64,000 bases of DNA from Streptosporangium brasiliense (GCF_030811595.1 NZ_JAUSRB010000003.1:27924-91923); one strand, 5' to 3'; positions 17,043 through 26,784 are shown, counted from the stretch's first letter. Program-made: numbers and translations. Notes: generated by a model not told the origin, from the sequence alone.

Positions 17043-18818
17043 CTAACTGTGAAGGCGCGCGGGCGACGCCGGATGCGTCGGCTGCAGCGGCGGCAGGGTG
17101 AAGGCGTGCATGCGGCCGGCGTGGATCACCGGCCGTCTCCAGTCGGAGTGGTCCAGCGGGGCCAGGCCGTGGCGCTGCCTGCGGGTGGCCTCGATGCTGG
17201 CGGCACGTGCCGTGACGTCCCTGCCGCCGGCCTGGACGATCTGCTGGATCCGCTCGGCGCCGAAGTTGACCGGAAGGGCCTGGCTGAACTCCGTGGCGCT
17301 GACCTGCAGCCACCCGTGGGTGTCCTCCTTGATGCCGTCGGCGAGCCGCCTTATCGCGACGTCCTGGCCGACCTGGGCCTCCCTGTCCTTCCAGTAGGCC
17401 AGCAGCCGGTGGGCGTGTCCCACCATGCCGGTGATGGCGCCGCCGCTGGTCATGAAGTTCCCGTTGCCGAACGAGTCGCCGGCGATCACGCCGTTGGCGG
17501 CCACCAGCGGGTCCGCCCCGACCCGTTCGACCAGGCTGAACATCTTCGGCCCGTAGGACGTCGCGACCTTCTGCAGATGCTCCTTCGGCATCTCCAGGAT
17601 GTGCGCGGCCTGCTCCAGGTAATAGTCACGGAGCATGTGGCGGTAGGCGGCGTAGTATTCCAGCGACTCCCGGTCGGTGCCGGGCGGCACCAGGCCGGCC
17701 ACGATGGGGTCGAAGACCTTGAAGTCCGGGACCTGGACCAGCACCCAGCCGATCGCGGGATCCCCCTCGTGACCGACGGCGATCTGCCGGACCCAGAACT
17801 CGCGACCCTCCTCGTCGAACTCGGAGGCGATGCGCCGCCGGAGCCGGCCGTCCACCAGCACCCCCAGCAGGCCGGCCAGATAGTCCGCCTGGGCCACCAC
17901 CGGCCCCTGGCCGTCCTCGTGGTCGACCTTCACATCCTCCTGCTTGAACCCCAGCCGGTCGGCGTCGTCGCTGTCGAAACCCTGGGCGACCATGAACAGC
18001 TCGGGCACGCCCAGATCGATCAGATCGCTGCCGGGTATCCGCACCCGGTGGAACCTTCCCCGGTAGTCCAGCTCCCGGAGCGCCTCGATGCGCACCCTCT
18101 TGCGGCCGTCGGGGAGCTCGGTGAAGCCGTCGTCGCCGAGCGCGACCCGGTGGTGGGTGAAAAGGCGGACCCGCGGGGATTCCACCCCCGCCTCCAGGTC
18201 CAGCCGCTCGATCTCCTCCAGATAGCGCCGCAGCAGGATCAGCAGCTGCAGGGCTCCGGTCTGGAACATCGACGGGCTGTCCAGCACCTCGACCATGTCG
18301 GTGCCGGTCCGTTCCGGGTCCGGCCCGCTGGGCGGCTCGGCCGCGTCCAGCACAGTGATCACCCGGTGGGGCGCGCCGTCCTTCCACCGGTCGTCGATGA
18401 ACTCGGTGTGGTGGATGAGGCCGGCGATGCGCGCGGTGGAGAAGCCCAGGAACAACTCGTCCGTCGCGATGGGGCCCGCGGGCCAGTCCGGCCGGTACAG
18501 GCATTCGGCGAGGCGGAAGACACTGCCGTCGCCGCGATGCGGCACCCGTTCCTCGCCGTAGCGCTCCAGCATCATCTGGTCGATGATGCCCAGATGGTGG
18601 TACAGCTCCTCGCGGATGTTCCAGTGCACCCCGAGCGAGGGGTCGCCGCGCATGTCGACGCCGACGGCACGGCGGCCCATGGCCACCGTCCACAGCATGG
18701 CCATCATGTTCGTGCAGCCCAGACCCAGCGCCAGGAAATCCGGATCGCGTACGCCCCTCAGATCATCCGTATGATCGCTCTGGTTGAACGGGACATAATC
18801 CACGTCGGGCTGATTCAT
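17043..18818 (-). CDS. Unrecognised flavoprotein-like enzyme
   Basis: A 591-residue protein I cannot assign. An N-terminal Rossmann-like segment reads LALGLGCTNMMAMLW then GRRAVGVDMRGD (GxGxxN pattern with acid at the end of strand 2). A C-terminal segment AGDSFGNGNFMTSGGAITG resembles the FAD-ribityl motif (GDxxG) of FAD-dependent oxidoreductases. ATG 18818 is chosen because GGGGAGGAG lies 8 bp upstream; the ATG at 18842 lacks a site. It is 12 bp upstream of the decarboxylase gene and divergent from the OvoA-type gene, so it may oxidise the amine or thiohistidine made there. Role inferred only from location. Confidence 0.6.
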   Translation of the reverse strand: MNQPDVDYVPFNQSDHTDDLRGVRDPDFLALGLGCTNMMAMLWTVAMGRRAVGVDMRGDPSLGVHWNIREELYHHLGIIDQMMLERYGEERVPHRGDGSVFRLAECLYRPDWPAGPIATDELFLGFSTARIAGLIHHTEFIDDRWKDGAPHRVITVLDAAEPPSGPDPERTGTDMVEVLDSPSMFQTGALQLLILLRRYLEEIERLDLEAGVESPRVRLFTHHRVALGDDGFTELPDGRKRVRIEALRELDYRGRFHRVRIPGSDLIDLGVPELFMVAQGFDSDDADRLGFKQEDVKVDHEDGQGPVVAQADYLAGLLGVLVDGRLRRRIASEFDEEGREFWVRQIAVGHEGDPAIGWVLVQVPDFKVFDPIVAGLVPPGTDRESLEYYAAYRHMLRDYYLEQAAHILEMPKEHLQKVATSYGPKMFSLVERVGADPLVAANGVIAGDSFGNGNFMTSGGAITGMVGHAHRLLAYWKDREAQVGQDVAIRRLADGIKEDTHGWLQVSATEFSQALPVNFGAERIQQIVQAGGRDVTARAASIEATRRQRHGLAPLDHSDWRRPVIHAGRMHAFTLPPLQPTHPASPARLHS

Positions 18819-19009
18819 TTCGCGCTCCTCCCCGGTATTCATTTGTCGACGCCACAGAAAAAGAGTTGCGACCGGCTGTTCCCGGTACGATTGAATTGAA
18901 CCGATTCAGTAATCGACCTCTTCATGCCCTTCTCTTTTCTTGGTCCGCCGAGTTTTCCTCCAGAACCAACTCTGCGCGTCCGGCGGCACGCAAACCAGGA
19001 ATCTCGGTT

Positions 19010-19041
19010 GCAGGAAGCTGCCCGTGATTGCAGCTTCCTGC
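19010..19041. repeat. Perfect 12-bp inverted repeat
   Basis: GCAGGAAGCTGC and its exact complement are separated by 8 nt. It sits between divergent promoters with no T tract, so it may be a regulator site or a leader hairpin rather than a terminator. Confidence 0.6.
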
Positions 19042-19419
19042 CACGCCGCCGCATCCGGGCGGCCGCGCCGCCGTGTCGAATACCGGAGCAGGAGTGCATG
19101 GAGAAAAGACGGCGCAGGCGCGCCGCCGGGCGTCTTTGACGGGGAGGTCCGGCACCGGTCCTGCGCTCCGGCAAAGGCCGGATACCGGTCCGGGACGGAG
19201 ATTCATGAGGCCGCTCCCGGCGGCCGAAAGCACCGGTCCGGCTAGGCGGCCCGTGCCCCGCGATCCGCGCCCGGCCCTCGGTCAGGGCGGCGCCACGGAC
19301 GGTGGAGCCGGCCGGCCTGACGCGCCGGCCGGCACGGCCGCCGGCAGGAGCGCCCGCGTGCCGCACACGGCAATGCCGTCCGCGGACGTCATAAAAGTTA
19401 TTACCTGTGATCGAAGTCA

Positions 19420-19435
19420 GCAATATCGGAGAAGC
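19420..19435 (+). promoter_or_regulatory. Shared motif, variant class
   Basis: Reads GCAATATCGGAGAAGC, a variant shared with the sites at 22587 and 38676 (GCAA....GAGA.GC). It is 85 bp upstream of the OvoA-type gene. Confidence 0.4.
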
Positions 19436-19504
19436 CAGGCGCGCCGGACCTTGAAATCCTACGGGGAACTTACGTTCTCAACTGTGAGGAAGAGGTGAGC
19501 AACA

Positions 19505-21862
19505 ATGACTGTCACCGTGGCGGAGGAGTGGAAAAAGAATGTAGCGGCGCATTCGGACGAGCGATTGACCGGCCCCCGGGGCGCGTGGTGGTTCACCGGC
19601 AAACGCCCCCTCCCCGGGGAGTGCCCGGGTATGCAGGAGACCGGCCGGATCACTTCGCTGCCGCTGCCGGACCTGTCGGTGTGCGGCCGTGACGCGGTGC
19701 TCGACTACTTCGACAACTCTTGGGCGCTTCAGGAGATCCTGTTCGCGGGACTGCAGACGTCAGAGGCCTTCTACCGTCCTCCGGCGCACAACCTGCGGCA
19801 CCCCATGATCTTCTACTACGGTCACCCGGCCGCGCTGTACATCAACAAGCTGCGGGTCAGCGGCCTCCTGAGCGGTCCGGTCAACGCCTACCTCGAGCAC
19901 GTCCTGGAGACCGGCGTCGACGAGATGTCCTGGGACGACCTGTCCAAGAACGACATGCTCTGGCCCTCTGTCGGTGAGGTCCACAGCTACCGGGCCGAGG
20001 TCTACCGGATCGTCCGGGGGATCATCGAGTCGACGCCGTTCGCCCCGGACCTGGGCCGCCCGGTGACGATGGACGACCAGGCGTGGGCGATCTTCCTCAC
20101 TTTCGAGCACGACCGCATCCACCTGGAGACCAGCTCCATGCTGATCCGGGAGCTGCCCCTCAAACTGGTGCAGCACCCCTCCGCCTGGCCGGCCCCCGCC
20201 CCGATGCGGCGCGTCGGCGACGCCGGCGGCCCGACCCCGGAGTCGGTCCCGGACAACCGCACGGTGGCCGTCCCCGGCGGGCGGGTCCGCCTGGGCAAGC
20301 CCTGGTCCTTCCCCTCCTTCGGCTGGGACAACGAGTACGGGACCCGGGAACTGGACGTCGCCGACTTCGAGGCCTCCCGCTACCTGGTCAGCAACGGCGA
20401 ATACCACCGCTTCGTCGCCGACGGCGGCTACCGCCGGCCGGAGCTGTGGTCGGAGGAGGGCTGGGGCTGGCGCGCCTTCCGCAACGCCAAGTGGCCCCAG
20501 TTCTGGGTGCCCGACGGGCCGAGCGGACTGCACCGCTACCGCCTGCGCACGACCTTCGAAGTCATCGACATGCCCTGGGACTGGCCGGTCTGCGTCAACT
20601 ACCACGAGGCGAAGGCCTACTGCGCCTGGCGCGCCGAGCGGGACGGCCGCGCCTACCGGCTGCCGACCGAGGCGGAGTTCCGCTGCATGCGCGCGCTGCC
20701 GGACGAGCCGGCCGTCGACGACGACCCGGTCATGCGCCTCAGCGGTGCGCACCTGCGCGCGCAGGGCGTCAACCTCAACCTCGCCTGGGGGTCGGAGACC
20801 CCCGTCGACCACTCGCCCGCCACCGCGCACGGCGTGCACGACTCCGCAGGAAACCTCTGGACATGGTGCGAGGACACCTTCAACCCGCTGGACGACTTCG
20901 CCGTCCACCCCTACTACGAGGACTTCAGCACCCCCTGCTTCGACGGCCTGCACCAGATGATCCTCGGAGGCTCGTTCGTCAGCACCGGCGACGAGGCGAG
21001 CATCTGGGCGCGTTTCCACTTCCGCCCGCACTTCCTGCAGCAGTCCGGGATCCGGCTGATCGCCTCGCCGGACCCGGCCACGAGCACCGAGGCCCCCGAC
21101 ACCTACAACACCCAGGAGATGCTCAACCGCTATCTCCTGATGCACTTCGCCAGCGTCCAGGAGACCTTCGGCCGCCCCGACCACCCCCTCGCCGTCGCGC
21201 ACGCCTATCCGCAGCGCCTGGCGAGAATGCTCACACGCGAGGCCGAGCGGATCGGCGTCAGCCTCCACCGGGTCCTGGACGCCGGATGCGCCGTCGGCGG
21301 TGCGAGCTTCACCCTTGCCGAGAGCACCGTCACCAGCGTCGTGGGCGCCGACCTCAGCTCCACCTTCATCGAGACCGCCCGCAAACTGGCACGCGGCGAG
21401 GCGGTGCCGTACGAAAGGCTCGACCAGGGCGAGGTCCGCACCCGCCTGCACGCACGCGCGCCGCGGCCGGCCGGCGGCGCCGACGTCGACTTCGTCATCG
21501 CCGACTGCTGCGCGCTGCCGGAGACCCTGGGCAGCTTCGACGCCGTGCTCCTGTCCAACCTTCTCGACCGCGTCGCCGACCCCCGGGCGTGCCTGCGGCA
21601 GTTCACCGACTCCGACCGGGTCCTGCGCTCGGGCGGGCTGCTGCTGGTGGCCAGCCCGTGGTCGTGGCAGCCCGCCTACACCGCGCCGGACAAGTGGCTC
21701 GGCGCACGGTCCCAGTCGCCGACCAGCGAATACGAGATCAGGCGGATCCTGGATGAGGCCTTCGACCTCGTGGCGGAGTCCGACGAGCCGGGCATGCTGC
21801 GCGACCACCGGCGTCACTACGAATACCTCAGCGCCGACGTCTCGCTGTGGCGCAAGCGCTGA
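19505..21862 (+). CDS. ovoA: OvoA-type 5-histidylcysteine sulfoxide synthase with fused methyltransferase
   Basis: A 785-residue protein with the three-domain layout of OvoA. First is a DinB-like iron domain with the facial-triad motif HDRIHLE (H202, H206, E208). Next is a formylglycine-generating-enzyme-like domain (DVADFEASRYLVSNGEYHRF, YRLPTEAEFRCMRAL, GNLWTWCEDTFNP). Last is a SAM methyltransferase (RVLDAGCAVGGASFTLAES near residue 590). OvoA joins cysteine to C5 of histidine with oxygen to give a sulfoxide; after C-S cleavage the methyltransferase N-methylates 5-thiohistidine to ovothiol. Length matches the family. No clear OvoB lyase is nearby. In this cluster the thiohistidine could be a building block or a protective thiol. 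Confidence 0.88.
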   Translation: MTVTVAEEWKKNVAAHSDERLTGPRGAWWFTGKRPLPGECPGMQETGRITSLPLPDLSVCGRDAVLDYFDNSWALQEILFAGLQTSEAFYRPPAHNLRHPMIFYYGHPAALYINKLRVSGLLSGPVNAYLEHVLETGVDEMSWDDLSKNDMLWPSVGEVHSYRAEVYRIVRGIIESTPFAPDLGRPVTMDDQAWAIFLTFEHDRIHLETSSMLIRELPLKLVQHPSAWPAPAPMRRVGDAGGPTPESVPDNRTVAVPGGRVRLGKPWSFPSFGWDNEYGTRELDVADFEASRYLVSNGEYHRFVADGGYRRPELWSEEGWGWRAFRNAKWPQFWVPDGPSGLHRYRLRTTFEVIDMPWDWPVCVNYHEAKAYCAWRAERDGRAYRLPTEAEFRCMRALPDEPAVDDDPVMRLSGAHLRAQGVNLNLAWGSETPVDHSPATAHGVHDSAGNLWTWCEDTFNPLDDFAVHPYYEDFSTPCFDGLHQMILGGSFVSTGDEASIWARFHFRPHFLQQSGIRLIASPDPATSTEAPDTYNTQEMLNRYLLMHFASVQETFGRPDHPLAVAHAYPQRLARMLTREAERIGVSLHRVLDAGCAVGGASFTLAESTVTSVVGADLSSTFIETARKLARGEAVPYERLDQGEVRTRLHARAPRPAGGADVDFVIADCCALPETLGSFDAVLLSNLLDRVADPRACLRQFTDSDRVLRSGGLLLVASPWSWQPAYTAPDKWLGARSQSPTSEYEIRRILDEAFDLVAESDEPGMLRDHRRHYEYLSADVSLWRKR

Positions 21863-21943
21863 CCACCGAGGGGCCCGCCGGATCCCGCCCCTGATCCGGC
21901 GGGCCCGCCCCCGCCTCCGCGCGGAGCGACAGGAGATCCGCCG

Positions 21944-22324
21944 TCAGCCGTGACCGCGGATCTCCTGAACCGCCCAGCCGTTGCCGTCCGGGTCGCTGAA
22001 GTGCACGAAGGCGCCGCCGTCCCTCGAAGAGAGCCGCTTGACCTCGGTGACCTCCACGCCCCGCTCCAGCAGCTCGGCCCGGGCCGCCTCGATGTCGGAG
22101 ACGACCAGATGCAGGCCCTGGAGCGAACCCGGCGGCGTGTCCACGATTCCGACGCCGATGGCGATCGAGCAGGCCGATCCGGGCGGGGTCATCTGGACCA
22201 CCCGCAGATCGTCGCTCATCCAGCTGTCGTGGTCGAGGTCGAAGCCGACCTTCTCGGTGTAAAAGCTCTTGGCCAGGTCCACGTCCTTGACGGGAACCGG
22301 CACCAGTTCGAGCTTCCATTTCAT
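21944..22324 (-). CDS. VOC/glyoxalase-fold protein
   Basis: A 126-residue vicinal-oxygen-chelate protein made of two beta-alpha-beta-beta-beta repeats: VPVPVKDVDLAKSFYTEKVGF at the start and HFSDPDGNGWAVQEI at the end, the latter carrying the usual metal-ligand glutamate. Members are dioxygenases, isomerases, thiol transferases or drug-binding resistance proteins. It is convergent with the OvoA-type gene. A binding or resistance role is as likely as catalysis. Confidence 0.82.
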   Translation of the reverse strand: MKWKLELVPVPVKDVDLAKSFYTEKVGFDLDHDSWMSDDLRVVQMTPPGSACSIAIGVGIVDTPPGSLQGLHLVVSDIEAARAELLERGVEVTEVKRLSSRDGGAFVHFSDPDGNGWAVQEIRGHG

Positions 22325-22888
22325 GGCGCGTCATCCTTCCGTACGGTCGATCTTCCAAGCCGCGCGGACCGACGGGCACGGCCGCCAGGACCTACCCCCG
22401 CCTGAGCCGTCCGCCGTCCCCCGCGCGGAGGCCGCACAGGGTCCCCCGCCCGGCCGCCTCCGGAGGACGGCCCACGCGTCCCTCGAGCTCACGTAGAGCT
22501 ATCACGAACCTCCTGCCCCCGTCCCGGGGTTCGCGTTCCGGCCACGCCCGGGCGCGTCCCGCACCCACGTCACGCCCGGGCGGCCCGCAACCTCGGAGAT
22601 GCACGGCCGACCGGGGCGGTGTGATGCTGCCTGCGTAGACACGTTGACGGTAGGGGCTTGATCTCGACAGCAGCCCGTTGGGACGGACCGTTTCCGTCCC
22701 GCCGGATGGTGACCGCAGGCGGTTCTGACGGTTTCGACGTCATCGGCGTGCAGGACGCGGCCGGTCAACGGCGCCGCGCCGCCGCGGTGAGCACGGCCGA
22801 GGCGGACGGGCGGCCGGTGAGCCCTCGGTGACGACCGGGCCGCCGCCAAGTCGGGTCCGTTGACCCGTCTTTAAGAAAGGTGACCGCA
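22325..22888. other. Intergenic region, divergent promoters
   Basis: This stretch of 564 bases lies between the VOC and FAD monooxygenase genes. A variant motif lies at 22587-22602. No gene was seen. Confidence 0.5.
22587..22602 (+). promoter_or_regulatory. Shared motif, variant class
   Basis: Reads GCAACCTCGGAGATGC, 11 of 16 to the main consensus but 14 of 16 to the site at 38676. It is about 290 bp upstream of the FAD monooxygenase. Confidence 0.35.
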
Positions 22889-24283
22889 ATGAGCAGCCAG
22901 GTCGGAGATCGCGTTGTGGTACTTGGCGGGAGCATGGCCGGGATTCTCGCCGCCCGGGTGCTCGCCGAGGCGTACCGGGAAGTTCTGGTGGTCGATCGCG
23001 ACACGGTGGTCGGGGTACGCGGGCCGCGCCGGGGAGCGCCCCACACCCGCCACGCCCATGGGCTGCACGCCCGCGGTCACCTGATCCTGGAATCCCTTTT
23101 CCCGGGCTTCACCGAGGAGCTGAGCGCGGCCGGCGTGCCCACCGGCGACCTCGGCGAGATGCGGTGGTATTTCAACGCCCGGCGGCTGAAGCCCGCGCGG
23201 ACCGGGCTGGTCTCCGTGACGGCGCCCCGGCCGGTTCTGGAGCACCACGTCCGTGCCCGGGTGGCGGCCCTGCCCAACGTGACGTTCATGGAGCAGTGCG
23301 ACATCGTGGGACTGGTGGCCACCGCGGCACGTGACCGGATCACCGGCGTGCGGGTCCAGCGGCGCTCGGCGGACTCCGTCGAAGAGGTGCTGGAGGCGGA
23401 TCTGGTGGTCGACGCCACCGGCCGCGGCTCCCGCACGCCCGCCTGGCTGGAGGAGTTCGGCTACCAGCGGCCCGTCGAGGACCGGGTGAAGGTCGGCCTG
23501 GCCTACACGACCCAGCACTACCGGACGCGCCCGGAGTGGTTCGACGGCGTCCAGTCCATCAACCCGGTGGCCTCCCCGGCGCACCCCCGGGGCGCGTTCT
23601 TCGGCCAGGTCGGCCGCGACCTGTGCATCCTGTCGCTCACCGGCCTCCTCGGCGACCACCCTCCGACCGAGCCCGAGGCGTTCCTCCAGTTCGTCCGCTC
23701 CCTCCCGGTGCCGGAGGTGTACGAGGCGGTCCGCGACGCCGAGCCGCTCGACAACGCGGTGTCGTTCCGGTTCCCGGCGAGCGTGCGGCGCCGCTACGAG
23801 CGGCTGACCCGCTTCCCCGACGGTCTGCTGGTCATGGGGGACGCGGTGTGCAGCTTCAACCCGGTCTACGGCCAGGGGATGAGCGTCGCCGCGCTGGAGA
23901 CGATGGTGCTCCGCCGGCACCTGCGGCAGGGCACCCCGCCGCAGCCGCTCCGTTTCCTCGGCGATGTCGCCCGCGTCATCGACACCCCGTGGGACATCTC
24001 CGCCGGCGGCGACCTCGACTTCCCCGGCGTCGAGGGACCGCGCACGGTGAAGGTCCGGGCCGGCAACGCCTACATGGCGCGGGTGCAGTACGCCGCGACG
24101 AAGGACGCCAAGGTCACCGAGGGATTCATGCGCGTGGCCGGTCTCATCGATCCGCCGCAGGCCCTCATGCGCCCGTCGATGCTCCTGCGCGTCCTGCGGC
24201 ACGCCGTCCTGCGGCCCTCCCCCGGCGAGTCCTGGCTGGCGCGGGAGCGGGCGGCCGAGACGATGATCCAGCCGACCCCGTGA
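22889..24283 (+). CDS. FAD-dependent monooxygenase-like oxidoreductase
   Basis: A 464-residue single-component flavoprotein. The dinucleotide fold is VVVLGGSMAGILAARVLAEAY with VVDRD at the end of strand 2. VVDATGRGSRTPAWL and LVMGDAVCSFNPVYGQGMSVA are the second and third FAD motifs of class A monooxygenases and related reductases. ATG 22889 follows AAGAAAGG. It stands alone on its strand between long intergenic stretches. It probably hydroxylates or oxidises the scaffold; the substrate is unknown. Confidence 0.85.
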   Translation: MSSQVGDRVVVLGGSMAGILAARVLAEAYREVLVVDRDTVVGVRGPRRGAPHTRHAHGLHARGHLILESLFPGFTEELSAAGVPTGDLGEMRWYFNARRLKPARTGLVSVTAPRPVLEHHVRARVAALPNVTFMEQCDIVGLVATAARDRITGVRVQRRSADSVEEVLEADLVVDATGRGSRTPAWLEEFGYQRPVEDRVKVGLAYTTQHYRTRPEWFDGVQSINPVASPAHPRGAFFGQVGRDLCILSLTGLLGDHPPTEPEAFLQFVRSLPVPEVYEAVRDAEPLDNAVSFRFPASVRRRYERLTRFPDGLLVMGDAVCSFNPVYGQGMSVAALETMVLRRHLRQGTPPQPLRFLGDVARVIDTPWDISAGGDLDFPGVEGPRTVKVRAGNAYMARVQYAATKDAKVTEGFMRVAGLIDPPQALMRPSMLLRVLRHAVLRPSPGESWLARERAAETMIQPTP

Positions 24284-24983
24284 CGACCGGGCCGGCCGCC
24301 TCGGACGCCCCGCGGAAAAGAACGGACGGGTGAAATTCCCGGAGCCCGCGACAGGTATAGACACCACATATGAATCAACACAATTCATGTCATTGTGTGA
24401 TTTCTCTCCGGGGGTCGCGGGCCCTGCACCCATTCAGCGGCCGCCGATGTGACAGCGGAATCCGCAGGCCGGTGACATCCCACGTCACCGGCCGGTGGGC
24501 CCGGCCGATTCCGGATCGGCGTTCCAGTGTAATCGCCCCGCACGGCGACAAAGGCAAAAGAGCAATTTGGAAGATGCGCTGACCAGGACACAACTGCCAC
24601 GGTCATGGTGAGGGTCAGCACGCTCATCGCTGGCAGAGCAAGGAACGTGCCTATCGACACCACAGGCGGACGGCATGCATCGGAGGTAGCACGAATTCTG
24701 TCGCCCAGGCGGGACCCGCGTCCGCACCGCGGATCCGCACGATCTCCGACGGCCGGCTCCGCGACTGCCTCGCGCGGGCCGATGTCGTGATCGGGGCTGT
24801 ACGGAATGGGGCTTCCGATCTCCGCCTGGCCCTTGAGGGAGGACGCGGTTTGACGACCGAGATCCCGACGCGGGAGCAATCTGTGCCCCGCCCGAACGGC
24901 GATGAGTATCCGAGCGCATCGTCGTCCCCATATCCAGCCGCTCCGGCGACCTGCGGCACCAACGACGAGAGGATGATCAAGAC
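24284..24983. other. Long intergenic region with a strong motif copy
   Basis: This stretch of 700 bases has no gene with a recognisable product; short frames at 24605-24790 and 24787-24987 lack supporting features. It contains GCAATTTGGAAGATGC at 24562-24577, so the exporter transcript may have a long leader. Confidence 0.45.
24562..24577 (+). promoter_or_regulatory. Shared 16-bp motif, strong copy
   Basis: Reads GCAATTTGGAAGATGC, 14 of 16 matches. It lies about 405 bp upstream of the first exporter gene. Confidence 0.5.
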
Positions 24984-26585
24984 ATGACGACAGTCGACGC
25001 GCCGCCCAAGGCTGGGCGGCGGGAGTGGATCGGCCTGGTCGTACTGGCCTTGCCCACCATGCTGACGACCGTGGACATCAGCGTGCTGTTCCTCGCGCTG
25101 CCCCAGCTGGCCACCGAGCTGGGCGCCACCGGCACCGAGCAGCTGTGGATCACTGACATCTACGCCTTCCTGATCGCCGGATCCCTCATCACCATGGGGA
25201 CCCTCGGCGACCGGATCGGCCGCCGCAAGGTGCTGCTGAGCGGCGCGGCGGTCTTCATCGTCGCCTCACTGCTGGCCGCCTACTCCACCTCCCCCGAGAT
25301 GCTGATCTTCTCGCGCGGGCTGCTCGGCATCGCCGGAGCCACGGTGATGCCCTCGGTCATGGCGCTGATCAGCAACATGTTCAAGGACCCCGCGCAGCTG
25401 GGCGCCGCCTACGGCATCTGGGGCGGCTCCATCATGATCGGCGTCGTGCTCGGCCCGGTGGTCGGCGGAATCCTGCTCGGCGCCTTCGGCTGGCAGTCGG
25501 TCTTCATCATGGGTGTGCCCATCATGGCGCTGCTGCTGCTGCTCGGCCCGTTCTTCCTCCCCGAGTTCCGGGCCCCGGAGGCCGGGCGGCTGGACCTGTT
25601 CAGCGTGATCCTGTCCTTCGCCTCCATCCTGCCGATCGTCTACGGCCTCAAGGAGGTGGCCAGGAACGGCTGGCAGCCGGCGGCCATCGCGGCCCTCGTG
25701 GCCGGCGTGCTGTTCACCCTGATCTTCATCGTGCGCCAGCGCAGGCTGACCAGCCCGCTGCTCGACCTGAGCCTGTTCTCCATCAAGGCGGTCCGCACAG
25801 GGCTGATCGTCGCCACGGCCATCGGTGTCATCATGGGCGGGGTCGGCCTGACGGCCGTGCTGTACATGCAGATGGTCGAGGGACTGTCACCGCTGCAGGC
25901 GGGCGCGTGGATGCTGGCTCCGACGATCCTGATGACCGTGGGCGGCATGGGGATCGCCCCGCAGATCGCCCGCAAGGTCCGTCCCGCCTTCGTCCTGGTG
26001 GTCGGCATGGTGATCGCCGCGATCGGCATGCTGGTGCTCACCCAGGTCAGCAGCGTGGGCGGGTTCACGACCCTGATGATCGGCCTCATCATCGCCTACA
26101 TCGGCGGCAGCCCGGTCGGAGGACTGACCCAGTACATGCTGATGAGCTCCGCCCCGCCGGAGAAGGCGGGATCGGTGTCGTCGGTGTCGTCGACCGGCGG
26201 CGAGCTGGGTGTCGCGCTGGGCATCGCCGTCCTGGGCAGCGTCGGCACGATCGTCTTCCGGAACGAGGTGGTCATCCCGGCCGGGGTCTCCGCCGGGGCC
26301 GCCCAGACCGCCAAGGAGAGCGTCGCCGGCGCCGTGGCCACTGCCCAGCAGCTGCCCGGCACGGTAGGCGCCGACCTGCTCGAATCCGCTCGTGAGGCCT
26401 TCACCAGCGGGCTGCACGCGGTCACCACGGTCACCGGCGTCCTCTACATCGGCCTGGCCATCCTGACCTTCGTCGGGCTCCGGCACCTGCCCCCCATGAG
26501 CGGGGCACCGGGTGCGCCGCCGACGCCGGGCGAGGCGGCACAGACCGAGCCGTCCAAGGACGACACGGTCCAGACCGTCAGCTGA
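24984..26585 (+). CDS. DHA2-type multidrug exporter (14 TM)
   Basis: A 533-residue major facilitator of the QacA/EmrB family. TTVDISVLFLALPQLATELG in helix 1, LITMGTLGDRIGRRKVLL between helices 2 and 3, and GIAGATVMPSVMALISNMF fit the family, which uses the proton gradient to export drugs. ATG 24984 is preceded by GAGAGG. Its tandem paralogue follows at 26785. Export of the cluster product and self-protection are the likely roles. Confidence 0.9.
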   Translation: MTTVDAPPKAGRREWIGLVVLALPTMLTTVDISVLFLALPQLATELGATGTEQLWITDIYAFLIAGSLITMGTLGDRIGRRKVLLSGAAVFIVASLLAAYSTSPEMLIFSRGLLGIAGATVMPSVMALISNMFKDPAQLGAAYGIWGGSIMIGVVLGPVVGGILLGAFGWQSVFIMGVPIMALLLLLGPFFLPEFRAPEAGRLDLFSVILSFASILPIVYGLKEVARNGWQPAAIAALVAGVLFTLIFIVRQRRLTSPLLDLSLFSIKAVRTGLIVATAIGVIMGGVGLTAVLYMQMVEGLSPLQAGAWMLAPTILMTVGGMGIAPQIARKVRPAFVLVVGMVIAAIGMLVLTQVSSVGGFTTLMIGLIIAYIGGSPVGGLTQYMLMSSAPPEKAGSVSSVSSTGGELGVALGIAVLGSVGTIVFRNEVVIPAGVSAGAAQTAKESVAGAVATAQQLPGTVGADLLESAREAFTSGLHAVTTVTGVLYIGLAILTFVGLRHLPPMSGAPGAPPTPGEAAQTEPSKDDTVQTVS

Positions 26586-26648
26586 CCGGAGAACCCGCCG
26601 GCACGGCACCGCGGGGCCACATCGGACCAGGTGCCGACGGACCGGACC

Positions 26649-26695
26649 GACGACAGGTTCCCGCTCCCGGAAAAGGGGGGCGGGAACCTGTCGTC
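26649..26695 (+). terminator. Strong hairpin between the two exporters
   Basis: A perfect 16-bp stem GACGACAGGTTCCCGC/GCGGGAACCTGTCGTC, extended by TCCC/GGGG pairing inside, 64 bp after the first exporter's stop. It may reduce read-through into the paralogue. Confidence 0.75.
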
Positions 26696-26784
26696 ATCGG
26701 CCCCGGGCGCCGGCGCGGGCAGGTAACCCCGCCTGGGCCGCCTGCCCGGACCCACCTGTGAGAGGCCGGAATCGGGAGGACCTG

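Larger units (their letters stand above)
18819..19504. other. Divergent promoter region of the ovoA and flavoprotein genes
   Basis: This stretch of 686 bases holds a perfect inverted repeat at 19010-19041, a motif relative at 19420-19435 and locally lower GC on both flanks, as expected for promoters. Open frames here are Arg-rich shadows. No gene was seen. Confidence 0.5.

Noticed and set aside
24605..24987. Small genes in the 700-bp gap before the exporters
   Set aside because: Frames of 61 and 66 codons have no supporting ribosome binding sites or recognisable sequence, and the second overlaps the exporter start.
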